Assembly (NCBI GenBank): GCA_026261815.1 | Contig: JAMPIT010000493.1 | Coordinates: 1,019,001-1,083,000 of the forward strand | DNA: 64,000 nt | Direction of reading: 5' to 3' | From: Monarcha castaneiventris obscurior | Taxonomy: Eukaryota; Chordata; Aves; Passeriformes; Monarchidae | In this document: positions 12,601 to 25,066 of the stretch, piece by piece | How the letters are laid out: the number at the start of each line of letters is the position of its first letter | How positions within the stretch are numbered: the first letter of the stretch is position 1 | Program-made: the position numbers and the translations under genes | The notes under the pieces: generated by a model | The model's input: only the letters and a program-made list of their open reading frames with translations | What the model was told of the DNA's origin: nothing | The model's database searches: none

Positions 12601-15432
12601 TGTTTAAGCTCATCTTCTAGAGAATTGCTTTTCTAATGCAAATAGCAGGAAGCACATGACCTGCCTTCTTATCTGGAGCTGAGAGATGTTTCCATGGTGC
12701 CCCTGATCCGACTGCGTCTCTGGAGCTCCACTGGCTCGGCTGTTAGGCATCGCTGTGTCCACTGGGCCCAGCATCCCTGGGGAGGAACAGGAGCAATTCA
12801 AAGTTTTAGAGCAAATCAGAGCATGCACAGGGAGCAGGGCCTGCCTGGGACACTGTGGGTGCTGCTGCAGACCAGAAGGTCTGAGAGACACAAACATTTT
12901 CTGAAACAGCATTTCCTCTTATTGATTTCCTCTAGTCACCAGGGATGACTCTTCCCAGAAGCAAATCCTTCATCTAAGCTATCGCTGCATAAAATCCCCT
13001 GCAGGGTCAGCTGCTATCGCTCCATTTATCCAGGCTGCTCCCAACCAGCACACTTGTGAGTGGATCTGCTTTGGGAGACCAGCACAGAGCTCCTGCCCCT
13101 GAAAATCCCCCGCACGCGGCTGTGGTCAGACAGACTGCAGGACAGCACAGCCCTGGCAGCAGTGGAGACTCTCACTGAAGAGGTTAAAGAGTTACCTTGA
13201 GCCGGGATCTGTATTTTGTTAAATTATTTGAAAGAACAGCATCTCTGCTGTTTCCTTCTCCAGCATGCAGAAGAAAAATGACTGTATTATAGTTGTGTCT
13301 AGCGTAGTGCCTGGCACCAGGCCAGCAGGATTTACAATGGCTGGGTGAAAAGTCTGCAGGGAAGGCAGTTCATTTTGCTGTGGACAGTCCTTACAGGGTC
13401 TGCAAGGACCAATCTCACAGCACAGCAGGGGCCCGTTGAAGCGCCAAGAGGAGCCCTGCCAGCACAGAGCTGCTGGAGAAGCCATTTGTTCTGTCCCTGA
13501 AACGTGAGGTCAGCAGGATCCACCGCCTCCTGCCAGGGCTGATAAGAGGGGGAAGGTGACAGAGTGAGGCAGGCTTTATCTATTCTGGATAAAAGATCAA
13601 TTTTATCGCAGCTCTTTAGCGTAAGATTTTTCATGCTGGAATTTTCTGGCTCGAAAAACCTCGTCTCTGATTCAGAACCATTTTCAGAAAGAAACACCTG
13701 GCCTCTCTCCCTGGAGGGGAGGAAGCAGCTGAATATTGATTTCTAATACTCTGTATTAAACTCACGTGCATTCCTGAATTAGATTTTACTTTAGAGGAAA
13801 GTACAGCTGCCAGGACGGGCAGGTCTCTGTCCTGCTCTGGTTCCCATCACAGCAGGTACTGAGAACCTTCCTGCTCTGCTGGAATGCTGTGTCCTGCCTC
13901 ATTTGCTGTCCTCTGCTCACCAGAGAGAGAAGCTCAGGCAATGCAGGGTCTCGGTTTGGAGGGCACTGAAGTCCTCTCCATAGCAGCTCCTTTTGTGATT
14001 GCAGCAGTTCTGGGTGGGACAGGAGCCACAGAGAGTTTGCAGAGAAAACCAGGCCTAGTCTGGAGATCTGGAAGAGATCATTGATCTGGTTTGTTGGTTT
14101 GCTCTGGTCAGGCTGGACAATGGCTGGGGCTGGAAGAGAGCTGTGTGCCCAGCTGGGTTCCAGACTTGAAGGACAAGAATTGCTCCTCTGAGGAAGGCCC
14201 TGGCTTTGGGGTCAGACAGGCTCTGGGTGTTCATGGCCTTAGCTGGCAACTGCAGGCAGAGACCTCAGGCATGGATATCGAGGACATTCCCAAACATTGA
14301 TGGATATCATTGTCCTTACAGCAATTATCAGACCTCACAGGCACCACTCAATGCACCAAGGTGCTCTGTACCCTGAGCAGCAGCTCTGGGCCTCTGCACA
14401 AGGGCAGGGCCCCACCTCAAGCTGAGCACATCCTCTCTTTGAGCAGGGTGAGATGTGGCTGCTTGCATCTTCAGCTGTGCTGGCCAAACCATCCCTGAGG
14501 TCCATTATACTTCTGGCCAAAGCCTTCCCCTCTGGTGAGGTAAGGCCTTCAGCTGGACACCTGGGCGACTGGGACATGCTTGGCCCAGGTCCTGGCCAGC
14601 AGGTTTCACATCTTGGAGGATCATTACAGCTGAGTGGTGTCCCTTCAGGAGGCACTGTGGGCTTGCTTTCCCAGGACGGGCTGTAGCAGATCCATACCTG
14701 ACAGTGGCAGCAGATCCACAGGTTTCCTCTGACGAGAGGCTGAGCAGGCTGTGATGACTGACCAGGGACAGCCACATCCTCAAAAAGGTTTTTAGCAGTA
14801 GCCAGGTGTCTTATAAACTGCTTTTCTGGTTAGTAAGGAGATACATTTTAAAAACTGAAAGAGAGAATTATTTTGGGAGACTGCTCTGGAAAATGTGTCG
14901 TAAAGATGAGTCGCTATGGACTGAGTTACACTGGGGGTACAATGCTGCTGCTCCCCCTTGTAGGCCAATGTCAGAGGAGCTGTCCTAAACCCACGGGCCA
15001 GGGCCTTGCAGCCAGGCCCTTTGTCCCCATGCAACGTGAACAACTCAGACTTTGTGTCAAGTCTCGGGAAATGAGCTAAAATAATCTCATTTTTGTTGCA
15101 TCATCTCAGATTCTGGTAACATCGTGGCTGATGTGTGTGAACCCCACTCCTGTGGCACCAGTTGGACACCTCTGACACCAGCACAACCTGCCACTGAACT
15201 TGCTATTGACAACCTGGAAGTCAAGTGAGCCTCCCCATGCCCCAGCCAGCTGGAGAGGAGAGCTGTGTCCCTGGCAGCACAGCCCCATTGGTTTTTGGGC
15301 CAGGCTGGTGAACTCTGGTGGTCCAGGGAGTCAGAGACACAGGTTCTGGCTCTGTGCATGGAGGCAGTTGTCCCCTGACCAGCAGAACCAGGCCATTCTG
15401 TATGTGAACTGCTGTCCTGCCTGTCATGGCCA
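9694..15432. other. Unique non-coding DNA
   Basis: No gene recognised. It contains an AT-rich TAATTA cluster at 10.92-10.97 kb (listed separately) and an AT-rich, CNE-like stretch at about 13560-13700 with TTATCT/GATAA motifs. The rest is ordinary unique DNA. Confidence 0.4.
10917..10966. promoter_or_regulatory. Cluster of homeodomain-type TAATTA sites
   Basis: Within 50 bp there are two TAATTA palindromes (10918-10923 and 10935-10940) plus CTAATT cores at 10925-10930 and 10960-10965, in an AT-rich island inside GC-rich DNA. TAATTA is the core recognised by many homeodomain proteins. Whether this is an enhancer is inference; AT-rich drift would produce similar words. Confidence 0.2.
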
Positions 15433-15681
15433 GTGACAGGAGCCAGGGAACAGCTGGAGCTGGGCCTGGGTTGGAGAGCAAGGAAAGGTTCTTCCCCCAG
15501 AGGATGCTGGGCACTGCCCAGGCTCCCCAGGGAATGGGCACGGCCCCGAGGCTGCCAGAGCTCCAGGAGCGTTTGGACAGCGCTGCCAGGGATGCCCAGG
15601 GTGGGGTTGTTGGGGTGTCTGTGCAGGGCCAGGGGTGGGACTGGGTGATCCTGGGGGTCCCTTCCAGCTCAGGAGGCTGTG
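15433..15681 (+). repeat. CR1 LINE, 3' UTR fragment
   Basis: CR1 tail in sense orientation, recognised by the ordered blocks gttcttcccccagagg, ccaggctccccagggaatgg, gagctccaggagcgtttgg and gtgatcctgggggtcccttc. It is truncated at its 5' end and stops just before the terminal microsatellite. Confidence 0.92.
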
Positions 15682-18600
15682 ACTGCCTGCAGGCAAGGCA
15701 GGCTGGTGATCTCTCCTTGCACACGGGGTCTTTCCTTCATTGGTGCTCCCCATGCCTGGGTGCAGGAAGAGGGAATGGTCAAAGTCAGCTCTGCTGGGGC
15801 TTAGCAGAGGGAGAAGGGAGCAGGCGTCGGGGCTCAGCTGTGTTGGTGAGTGTCTGCCTGAGCATGCAGCTGCCTAAATCCCAGAGATTACTCACAACAA
15901 CCTCAGCACAAGAGTTACTGCTGAAGGAAAAACTTCAATGTCAAGAGCATGAGTAATAACCAAGCTGGCACTTAACGGTTCAAACAGAAGATAAGAGCTA
16001 AGGCTGGATTCTCAGAGGGCCCGTTTTATCTCTTTTATATATGTCAAAACTGAAGAAATGAAGAATATAAAAGTTATTTATTAGCGTTTCATTCCTGCAG
16101 TACTTTTATCATGTTGAGTGTGCATTGACCCCACAGTACCACAGAACTGGAGAAGGGATTAACAGATTAAGGGAATCCTCTATCTCAGTAGGACCAGATT
16201 TGGGGGTGATCTTCACCCTCTGACCCCTTCACAGCTCTTCCCTGTTCGCTGGGGAAGCTGCGGTGCTACTCCTGCCCAGCTCCAAGCCTTCCCCTCAGGG
16301 TGAAGAACACATTTTGATCCTCCAGGCAGGCAGCTGGAGGTGATCTGGTGCAGGCACTTGCACTGGCCCAGGGGCCAGCTCTGCTTGTTGGGGGAGACCA
16401 TCACCAGGCTGCTCTTTCCCCACTCCTGCAACACCAACTGGAGCGCTCGGAGGTCCTGCCGGGTGGGCATGGTGCAAGAAGCAGCTGGAGCAGCCTGGTA
16501 CTAAGAGCAGAAGCACAGGAAGGTGAGAGAACTGGAAGGGCTGGAGAAACGAAATTTAGAGAGGAAAATGTAAGGTCTCGGTGGAAATACCTAAGGTAGG
16601 AAAGAAAACAGGAGAAAGGAGGAGGGAAGCAACAAACTCCAGTAAGTACGAAATATATCTAAAGTTTCCTTGATTGTGTGATATGGATCTTGGCAACGCT
16701 CCGTGTGCTGTCCTTGGCTGAAAAATTATCCTCCTGTCCTAGCTGTCAATGAGGTGGCTCCAAAGTGGCAATCCCTGCTGCTGGGAATTATTGAGCTGGA
16801 CAACAGAGTGGCTGGGGAGAGCAGACTCTGCTGTGAGGCTCAGCAGTGCCTGGGACTGTGGGGCAGAGAGCACCGGGGCTCCCTGAGCGCAGCAGGAAAA
16901 GCTGAGTTGTGCTCAAACGGGTTTAGATTGGCGCAGAAACGCAAAGCCTGGAGCGTTTTGAAACATGGCATGTCGGGCTGAGCTAAACAGCAATGAAAGG
17001 TGCAGCACTCCCAGTCTACACAGACCATCAGGGTGTTTACGTGGCCCAGGCAGAGGGATTGCTCCGGGGCTGCAGGCGCAGGAAAGGTCAATAATTAATT
17101 ATTGAACAGATGGGACAGTTTTGCCTGCATCTTCCTATAATTTGACCGTGACCAGGTGGTGACTGTCTTGAATCTGTCTGTGATCTGCAGTTAGTGTCTG
17201 TCACTGAATAATTCTTGACCCTTGAAACATTTGCGTGCTGTAAATGTATGAGAAATCCAAGCCTGTGCCCTTTGACAGTGCTCCAGGTAGGTCCGTGCAC
17301 TCTGTCTGGTCTCCCAGGCTGGGAGGGAAGCAGAGGATTTCAGGTCTCAGACAGGATGTGTGTGATATACCCTCGCAGAGTGAATTTTAAATATTATAGT
17401 TCAGTCCACCAGCTGCAGTGTGGATGTTTAAGCTCAGAGATCACCTTTCTTAATTATTCCTGTTAGCGGTGTCCCTGTTTTGGCTCATTTAAGGAAACCA
17501 AGTGAGAAATGGAGAGTACTGGGGTAGGTGTAGGTCTGCCTGAACATCTCAGTGGGCATCAGGGAGTGCTTAGGAGAACCTTCATGTGCCAAGAACAATC
17601 CAAGTACTGTGATGTTCCTGGTCAAAATCACATGTGTTTGTTATTCTGACTATCAGGACAAAGTCCAGCTGGAAGATGGAAGAGCCTTCCAGGAAAGAAG
17701 GATCATGACAGGATGGGCAAAGGGCTGGCAAATGCAGCTCTGGGTGCAGGCCTCTCTGGGCTGATCTGAGTAGTGCTCTCAATGGCACTTTAGAGAACTG
17801 TGTTTTGACAGCTTTAATTCCTCTGATTCATCTTACACAAAATGTCCTGGATTTTGGCATCAGCATCACCCTTTTCAAAATGCCTGGTACCTCTGAAGTA
17901 AACCAACTGTGACTTCAGGGCAACTACAGCTTAAATTTAACGTTCAAGATTGAAGTGTGGCTTGTTGTTAATGACAAGCAAGTGAGCAATAATCTTTGTG
18001 GTTCAGGCCACTCAACACTTCTCATCTCAAGGGCCTCTTTTCATTTGTCAATAACTTTGATGAATGCCCAGGACCAGGATTCCTCATGCCATGTATCTGT
18101 CTTCTTCTGGATTTGTTTATAACTTCACACTGAAATCAGAGAAGCTGCATCAGAGAGGGAGATTAGAGAAAAACAGTTGATTTTTTCCCATTTTTTCCAA
18201 AATTCTTACAACTTTCATTTTAAGAAGCTCCAGCATATGCAGGCTGTGGAGCAGCACATGACATTTGGCAGAGGTGGTGGTGTGCATGTCAAGATGTGCC
18301 TCTTGCTATCCTAGAGAAAAGATGCCCAAATTTGGGAACATTAAAAGTGTTTGAAAAGCCCCTCTTCACACAGACTCAAGGGGAACTAGCTGGAGTTTAG
18401 CACCTAAAATCTGGCAAGCATTTGTCTGCACAGGTCATGCTGCAGCTCTGCTCTGTGGGGTGTTCTCTGTGAGCCCTGCTGAGGACAGGCTTGGGAGAGC
18501 ACCCGGCTCTGGACGTGGCAGTCCTGGAAAACAACACAGATTTTGGCAGAGGAAGAACACATGAGAAGGATCCTGGGGTGGAAATGGACTCAGAAGCCCA

Positions 18601-20240
18601 GATGGGAATGACAGTAAAACATGGGGATCCAGGTGGGGGAACAGGTAGGATTGGTCTGAGAACAAGTGGTGCTGGTGCAGAGGTAGAAAGGGAAACGAGG
18701 TGACATGAGGCCACTTGGGACCTCAGAGCTGCAGGACCTGGAGGATGACTGAAAAACTGCCCGGAAAAGGGGCACTAGGTCAATAACTAACATAATGTTG
18801 GGGTCACTGCGGATGGGCAGTCCAGGGGATGATGTCCAGTGTCTCTGGTCATGCCTGGTGCTCTGACTCTGTGCTGAAGGCACCACTGCTTAGTTCTTTG
18901 TCATGGAACAAGTCTCCTGCTGGGCCCCTTGCATGTAGCCAGTTCTTTGGCTACTGCTTGGCTAACTGCAGACTTGTTCCCAAAATCAGGGGAGGGGAAT
19001 TAGCAGGCTTAAGGGCAGCTGGCTCTCTCTCTTCACTGACATCATCTTCTCTGTATCCCATGAGGTGTAAGTGGCTCCAAAAGCTGAAAATTCACAACAA
19101 AACTGACACCTTCACAACAGTGGCAGGGATCTTGTGTTTCACCAGCAGTACAGAATATCACAGGAAGAGAAAAGGCCAGAAGGCCACAGATAAGAACTGG
19201 AGCCCACTTTTTGTGGGCCATCACCCACAATCTCCCTGGCACCTCTGTGTCCCAGCACACAGAGAGGGAGGTTGCACTTGAAACCCAGAGCCTTCCTCCC
19301 TCCCTCCCTCTCCACCGAGACCCCAGCATCTCCCAGAACAACGCAGGCAGCAGCCAAGGTGGGGCTTTTCCCCACCTCTGCCATGTCAGCTTCACTGTGT
19401 TGAGCCTGAGAGGACAGTTTTGTGTCCTGGAGTGCTGTGAAGGAAGTGGGGAGAGGGGGAAACACTCCTGGCTCTGCAGGTTTCCAACAGTGAGGCTGCA
19501 CCTTGCTGCCTTTTTCTGTCTTCGAGAAACAAAACCCCCACTCGTGCATATTCTCATTCCTCAGAAGCCCCCAGCCCTTCAGCAGCTGCATAACCAGTCT
19601 CCCTGCCACCATGGGGATCGGGAGGAAGGCTCTGTGCTTTATGAAGTCACAGGGCAGTTCCTTCTGAGCCACTGCCTCCCCTGTGAACGAGCCAGGAACC
19701 CTGCCAGGATGATGCTCTTCAAACACAAGCAGGCAGCAACTGCTCTGTGCTTGCAGCTCTGGAACACCTCTCTGCAGGCACAGAGGGAGCGAAAAAAACC
19801 CAGCAGCCTCCTGAGTCCTGCGTGGCGTTGTCATTTCTAGGAAAGGTAGCACCAGCCCCACGCTGAGAAGCAGGAACATCCCTGGCCATGCTGCACTGCA
19901 GTCCTGCACACCCTGCAGCCTCTGCCAGAGCTCAGCCCGGGGATAGCTCCTGGCACAGCTGCTGGGACTCAGAAGGAACTCGGTGTGATGCAGGGGGACT
20001 TGCTGCAGGCACAGGGGCCCCTGCCACGGCAGGAGGGTTGGGGTAGGGGTGTGTGACACTCACCGCTCTCAGAACAGAGCAGAGGAAGAAGGGAAGCATC
20101 AGGTCTGGAAAGCAGGAACACACTGAGGGCACTGGAGGCTGGAAGAGCCTGTTGCAGCTGGTCTCACCCTGAGCACAGAGTGGGACTGGGTTACAGCATT
20201 GTGTGAATCGGTGGGATACGAGACAGGAGAGGATGGTGTG
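15682..20240. other. Unique non-coding DNA
   Basis: No gene recognised. About 16010-16100 and 17800-18250 are AT-rich. The long minus-strand open frame at 19139-20059 (306 codons) has no recognisable domain and runs through GC-rich, stop-poor DNA. Confidence 0.4.
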
Positions 20241-20324
20241 TCCCTTCCCTTCCCTTCCCTTCCCTTCCCTTCCCTTCCCTTCCCTTCCCTTCCCTTCCCT
20301 TCCCTTCCCTTCCCTTCCCTTCCC
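20241..20324. repeat. (CCCTT)n / (AAGGG)n microsatellite
   Basis: About 17 perfect pentanucleotide copies (84 bp), CCCTT on the + strand and AAGGG on the complement, uninterrupted and immediately followed by cccatgagc. Such purine/pyrimidine mirror-symmetric tracts can form triplex or G-rich structures. Confidence 0.98.
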
Positions 20325-20685
20325 ATGAGCTCTCTGCAGGGATCTGTCATCAGAAGCTGGTGGCCTGTCCTCCCACACAGCAGGAAAAGGGCTGAGATGT
20401 CAGCCAGCACAGGGCTAGGTGATCTCTAGGGCCTTCCCTAGATCTGTCAGGGCTCTGCCCCTACGCACCACTCTGAGAGGAGAGGTGGGGTAGGCAGGAG
20501 ACCTCCTGAAGAGCAGTCAGGTCAAACAGACTAAGCACAGAGACGTGAAGGGCTGGGGTATGGCTGTGTGAAGGTGCCTGTCCCCTCAGGCGGGGATAAG
20601 AAGAATAAGGGACCTTGCTGGGAAGAGAAGATGCTGCCCCTCAGCACCTCTAGAGCTCCCTGGCACAGACAGGGCTCTCTTATGC

Positions 20686-21170
20686 TGTTAGCACAGAAAC
20701 ACATAATCACGGGATGATTATATGCAGGTGCTTTTATTGAGAGCTCTCTGAGGATCAGGGGTATAGACAGACCCAAATCTGATCCTACCATGGATTCAGG
20801 ATGGATACATTTTTACACCCTTTCCTTACGTAACTGTGGTATAATCATATGTTAATCATCAACTTGATATTGTTCTATTGTGTATATTGTTTCCACCCAA
20901 GCATGGGTTTAAGCCCCCTCCCCACAACGTTCCTCATGATTGTTGTCCCTTCCCCATGATTCTTGTTGTAATTAAATAATTATTTTTAACTATATTTACT
21001 AAGCAATTGTCGCATTTAACTTCATCATCTACCATACAGGTGGGTACACCAGGTACAGGTTAACATGGTTTTAGCAAAGACAATGCCCACTCCCGTTCCC
21101 AAGACCTATCTTAACCATCATGATTTCAGAAACATTTTAACCCTATGCTATCAATGCCATCAAGGTAAGC
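20686..21170 (-). mobile_element. Probable solo LTR (ERV), minus strand
   Basis: Read on the minus strand, the block ends in gtgctaaca and has an AATAAA signal inside caataaaagcacctgc about 45 bp before that end, with a TATA-like TAAAAAT upstream. This is a U3-R-U5 layout. No primer binding site follows, so it looks like a solo LTR or a fragment. The right-hand limit (U3 start) is approximate and I found no target-site duplication. I believe related sequences are interspersed in passerine genomes, but the family name is not certain. Confidence 0.55.
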
Positions 21171-24100
21171 TCTGATGGCACCTGGCCCTGGCAGAGGGGA
21201 GAGGGACCTGCTCTGTGCCCACAGCTTGAATCTGGGACAGTCTCGGCGGTGCAGACAGGAAAGGGCAGCACAGGTTGCACTTGGCTCAGAGCAGCAAATA
21301 GCAGCATATTCCCAACTCCTACCAGAGCAGCTTCGGCACAGAGGTTTTCACATGCTTGGCAATTTTCAGCTTGCTGCTCACCCAGATGTGGGTGGCATTT
21401 AGGTGACCTGAAAAAGGCCTTTTGTTCCCCAGGCTCTCAGATAAATACCAATTTCCTCTTCCAGCTTCTAGAGGTGAACAGGTGACCGGTGTCAGCTGTT
21501 CTCTTCTTCTGTTTAGAAGTAGCTGAGCTGATTTTGCTGAGATGTTAGCAATTCTAGGGAAACTTAACCCTGACATTTGATTCCTGGCTAAGCTGATAGA
21601 TTGCTAAAAAAAATGAAAATACTAATAAATAAAATCTTATTTGCTTCTAAACTCTGAAACTGCACTATTAGCAGATGTTTGCTTTCTGCTTCTGTTTTTT
21701 ATTTTCATAAAAATATTTGTGGAAAATCTTGTTAGGATATTTTCTTAGCATTTCAGCCAGTGCTATCATTGCTTCCCAGGGAGAGCTCTCACGGGAGGCA
21801 CAGGGCAGCATTAATGAGGGGCTCGCTGTGCTCCACTGCCCACAGCAGTCACACTGAATCTTCCCTTATATGTCAGTCTTCCCAGTGCCTCAACCTTTCC
21901 CACCACTTCCATGATCTTCAGTCTTCACCTCAAGGCCACCGCACTCAGCTTGCACAGTCCCGTGTGATGCCTGTGGTGATGGAAATGCTGGAGTTGTGCA
22001 CCAGGACATTACACTCTGTTTCCCCCCCTCCTGACACCCATCTGATCTGTGTGCTGGGAATATTCTGTCTCTAGCTTCAGGGCCCGTCTTTGGTGGGTGT
22101 CTTTAGGTCCAAGCAGGGAGCGGATGCTCTTGGTTCCTATTGTCCCCAAGGGATGGGAGAGCCCCCTGCACACCAGGACATCCCAGCCTTCCTAGGGTGA
22201 CAGCCTGGCTGCAGCAGTCCATGCAGCTACAGAGTGAGGGAGGCTGAGAACACCTTGCCTCCGTAAAGCCTGGAGGACCCAAGAGCTTTCCATTGTCGGG
22301 GAGCCAGCAGAGAACACTCCCACCCTGATGCTTTGGACAGCAGGTGGTCCTGGGAGAAGGCAGGAGGGTCAGGAGTGGTGAGGAGCCTCCTGAAAAGTGG
22401 TTTCACATCGAGCTTAGATGTAGGGAAGCTCCCTGGAAAAGGGTTGTGCAGGTGGGACTATGATCACAGTGCCCAGGTTTATATAGCTGCAGGCTGGGAG
22501 TCAGGGAAAAGGAGTAGTGACGTGGATACAGAAAGGAAAACAAACCTGGAAGGAAGGAGAACAAATCTGAGCTGCAGGCTCAGATTCTGGGAACTTTTTA
22601 CAGCTTCCAGCCCTCTGCAATCCAGTGAGGGTGAGCAGAGCCACAGGAGCAGCACCCAGACCTTGGGGTAGTGTGGGACCACCATGGGGAGAAGTGGGTC
22701 AGGGGTCCTGCCCATCGCCGCGGTCCCTCCCTCACGTCATGCACCCACCCTGCTTCCTTCAGGTCGGGTGCAAGGTTTCCCAGCTGCAGTTTCTTCCAAG
22801 TTAAAAAAGATGCTGGGCAGGTCAACAAAAGCAAGCGCTGCTCAGTGCAGAGGGAAAGCCAACAACAGAGGGAATGGTGGGGCTGAAGAATTCAGTGCTT
22901 TCTCTGCTTCAGCTGCTCCTAGAGTGATTAATGAAGTGATTAATGCAATTAACTAACTACAAAGGGGGAGAAAGATGGATCGAATAAGAGAAGGATCAGT
23001 TTGAGAGTGCTTACATAAGTGAAATCCACTTATTTTCACCTCAGCTGGGTCTGCTGAGATTCTGCTGAATTTGTCTAGATCATTTGGGGAACTGGTGCCA
23101 TCTCACAGCTCCTGGCAGCTCTCCCTGACAACAACAGCAGGGACAAGATCGTGTCTGTCCTCAGGCAGGGAGACAAAAGGATCCAGGTATAAGGGATAAT
23201 CCACATGATGGCAATAACACCCTGAAATACTGGAAAAAGTGACCAAATGTGCTATTTGCCTTTCTAGAGTAGTCCATGATGAGGTGTAGCAGCAGCTGAC
23301 GTGGATATGTCAAGAAAAACCCCGCGTTGAAGCATCTCCTTTCCTCTGTGCTAACGTGTGCATTAGAGGCAAGGAAGAGCAGTAACTCTCAAATAGATGT
23401 GCAGAAATGTCGACATCCTCGTGGGCCTGCTGGCAGGAGAAGGCCTGGGTGGAGTTGCTAGAGGCTGGCACAAAGGGAGGGAGCGAGAATGTGGAGAGGT
23501 CATTCCCATGCAGTGGAAGGCAGTGGGGAAGGAGGAGACAGCCAAGCTCTGACCCCAGAGCCTTCCACGGACAAGCAGGGGGTGTTTGCTGCTGCAGGGA
23601 CTGACTGACCACAGGCTGGGAAGAGAGGAGGTTCTCAGCAGGACAGGATCAGTGTTCACACCACTTCAGAGCAACTGGAGAAGCGTGAGCCAAGTGGGAT
23701 CCAGCCCTGTGCCAGGGGACAGGGGGGACAGACCTGTCCTTGCCTCAAGGAACCACAGGATGGGCATTCCAGCAGCGTGCCAAACCCTGCGGGAGGGGGT
23801 TGCTTTCTCCAGCCAGGTGCTGCCTCCTGCAGACCGGCCAAAGGGTGGAGAGCTCTGGGGACTGTCCCTGCAGAGCTCCCAGCTGGCTGCCCACGGTCAG
23901 CCAAGTCTCCAGGGCATGCACTGCCCTGCCGATGGTCATGAATTTTCCTTCAGAATCATTTTCCGGTGGAAAAGTGTCCTTATTTTACCAACTCAGTGGA
24001 TTTTTGTTGGGCAATCCAAAATGCCGTCTGTCTGGCGGCTTCACCTCTGCCTGCAGGAAGAAAAGCCCAGCTGGCAAGAGCCTCTCAGACAAGAACCAGG

Positions 24101-24835
24101 AGGCACCAAGCACCGAGGCCACCCAAGTTCCACTCAGGAACACTTGCAGAAGGACAAGTAAGGAACTGAAGACCTGAGGGCTTTGGAGCCAGCAGCATTC
24201 TGAAGGGAACAGAGGTGGCAGAGTCTTTGGCTGAGGGCAGGAATCAGGCTCCCAGTGACTTTCTCATGTTTCCTCCTTCCACCTGACCTTAGGAGCAGAG
24301 GATTCCCCAAGGAAGTTGACAGAAGGAGCCAGGCTCAGCTGACTTCCTACATGGTGTCTCATCATCAGAGGTGTTCCAGACTCCCCTTGACAAAGCTGTG
24401 ACCTGATTTCACGTTGTCCTTAGTCCTGCCTCGGGCAGGAGCTCAGTCCTCTCCAGAGGTCCCTTCCACCAACTCACCAGTGGCTGCAAAAGAGACAGGG
24501 GAAACCCTCACTGGGGTGGCCCCTACCACGTGTGATCTTCCAGGGCAGGAATTCTCCTGCTGCCTGCAAGGAGCTGTGTCTGACAGCTGTGTCTGTGCTG
24601 TGTCTGACAATTGCACCTGCACCCTTTTCCCCCTCTCACAGCAGCGTTTACACCTCCTGGAGCCAATGTGGACATGGTGGTGTCAGCTCTGACAGTCAGA
24701 GGCCAAGACAACCAGCAGGGAAGGTGTTTTCCTCTCTGCCCTGGCCCGTGCTGTGATGAGAAGGTCAGATTTTCACAGCCTCTCCTTCCAGTGGGGTGAC
24801 TTGGGACAGGCCATTCCTTCCTGCATCTCACGGAG
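21171..24835. other. Unique non-coding DNA
   Basis: No gene recognised. The stretch 21590-21750 is AT-rich. At 22924-22955 a direct repeat of gtgattaatg occurs twice with TTAA words around it. The 191-codon + frame at 23586-24161 has no recognisable domain. Confidence 0.4.
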
Positions 24836-25066
24836 TCCCACAGTCAGATAATGTCCTGAGTTGGGAGGGACCCACAGGGATCACCCACTCCAGCTCCTGG
24901 CCCTGCACAGGACACCCCAAAAACCCCACCCGATCTCTGAGAGCATTGTCCAGACACTCCTCCAGCTCTGGCAGGCTTTGTGCTGTGACCACTGCCCTGG
25001 GGAGCCTGTTCAGTGCCCCATGACCCTATGGGGGAAGAACCTTTGTCCTCTAAGCTGAGCCCACCT
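24836..25066 (-). repeat. CR1 LINE, 3' UTR fragment (antisense)
   Basis: Reverse complement of the same CR1 tail type as at 15.4 kb. Diagnostic blocks on the + strand are gagttgggagggacccacag, ccaactccagctcctggccc-like text, cagacactcctccagctctg and ctgccctggggagcctgttc. Confidence 0.92.

Noticed and set aside
19139..20059. 306-codon minus-strand open frame
   Set aside because: No recognisable domain, no splice or start context; it lies in GC-rich, stop-poor unique DNA, and overlapping open frames occur on the other strand.
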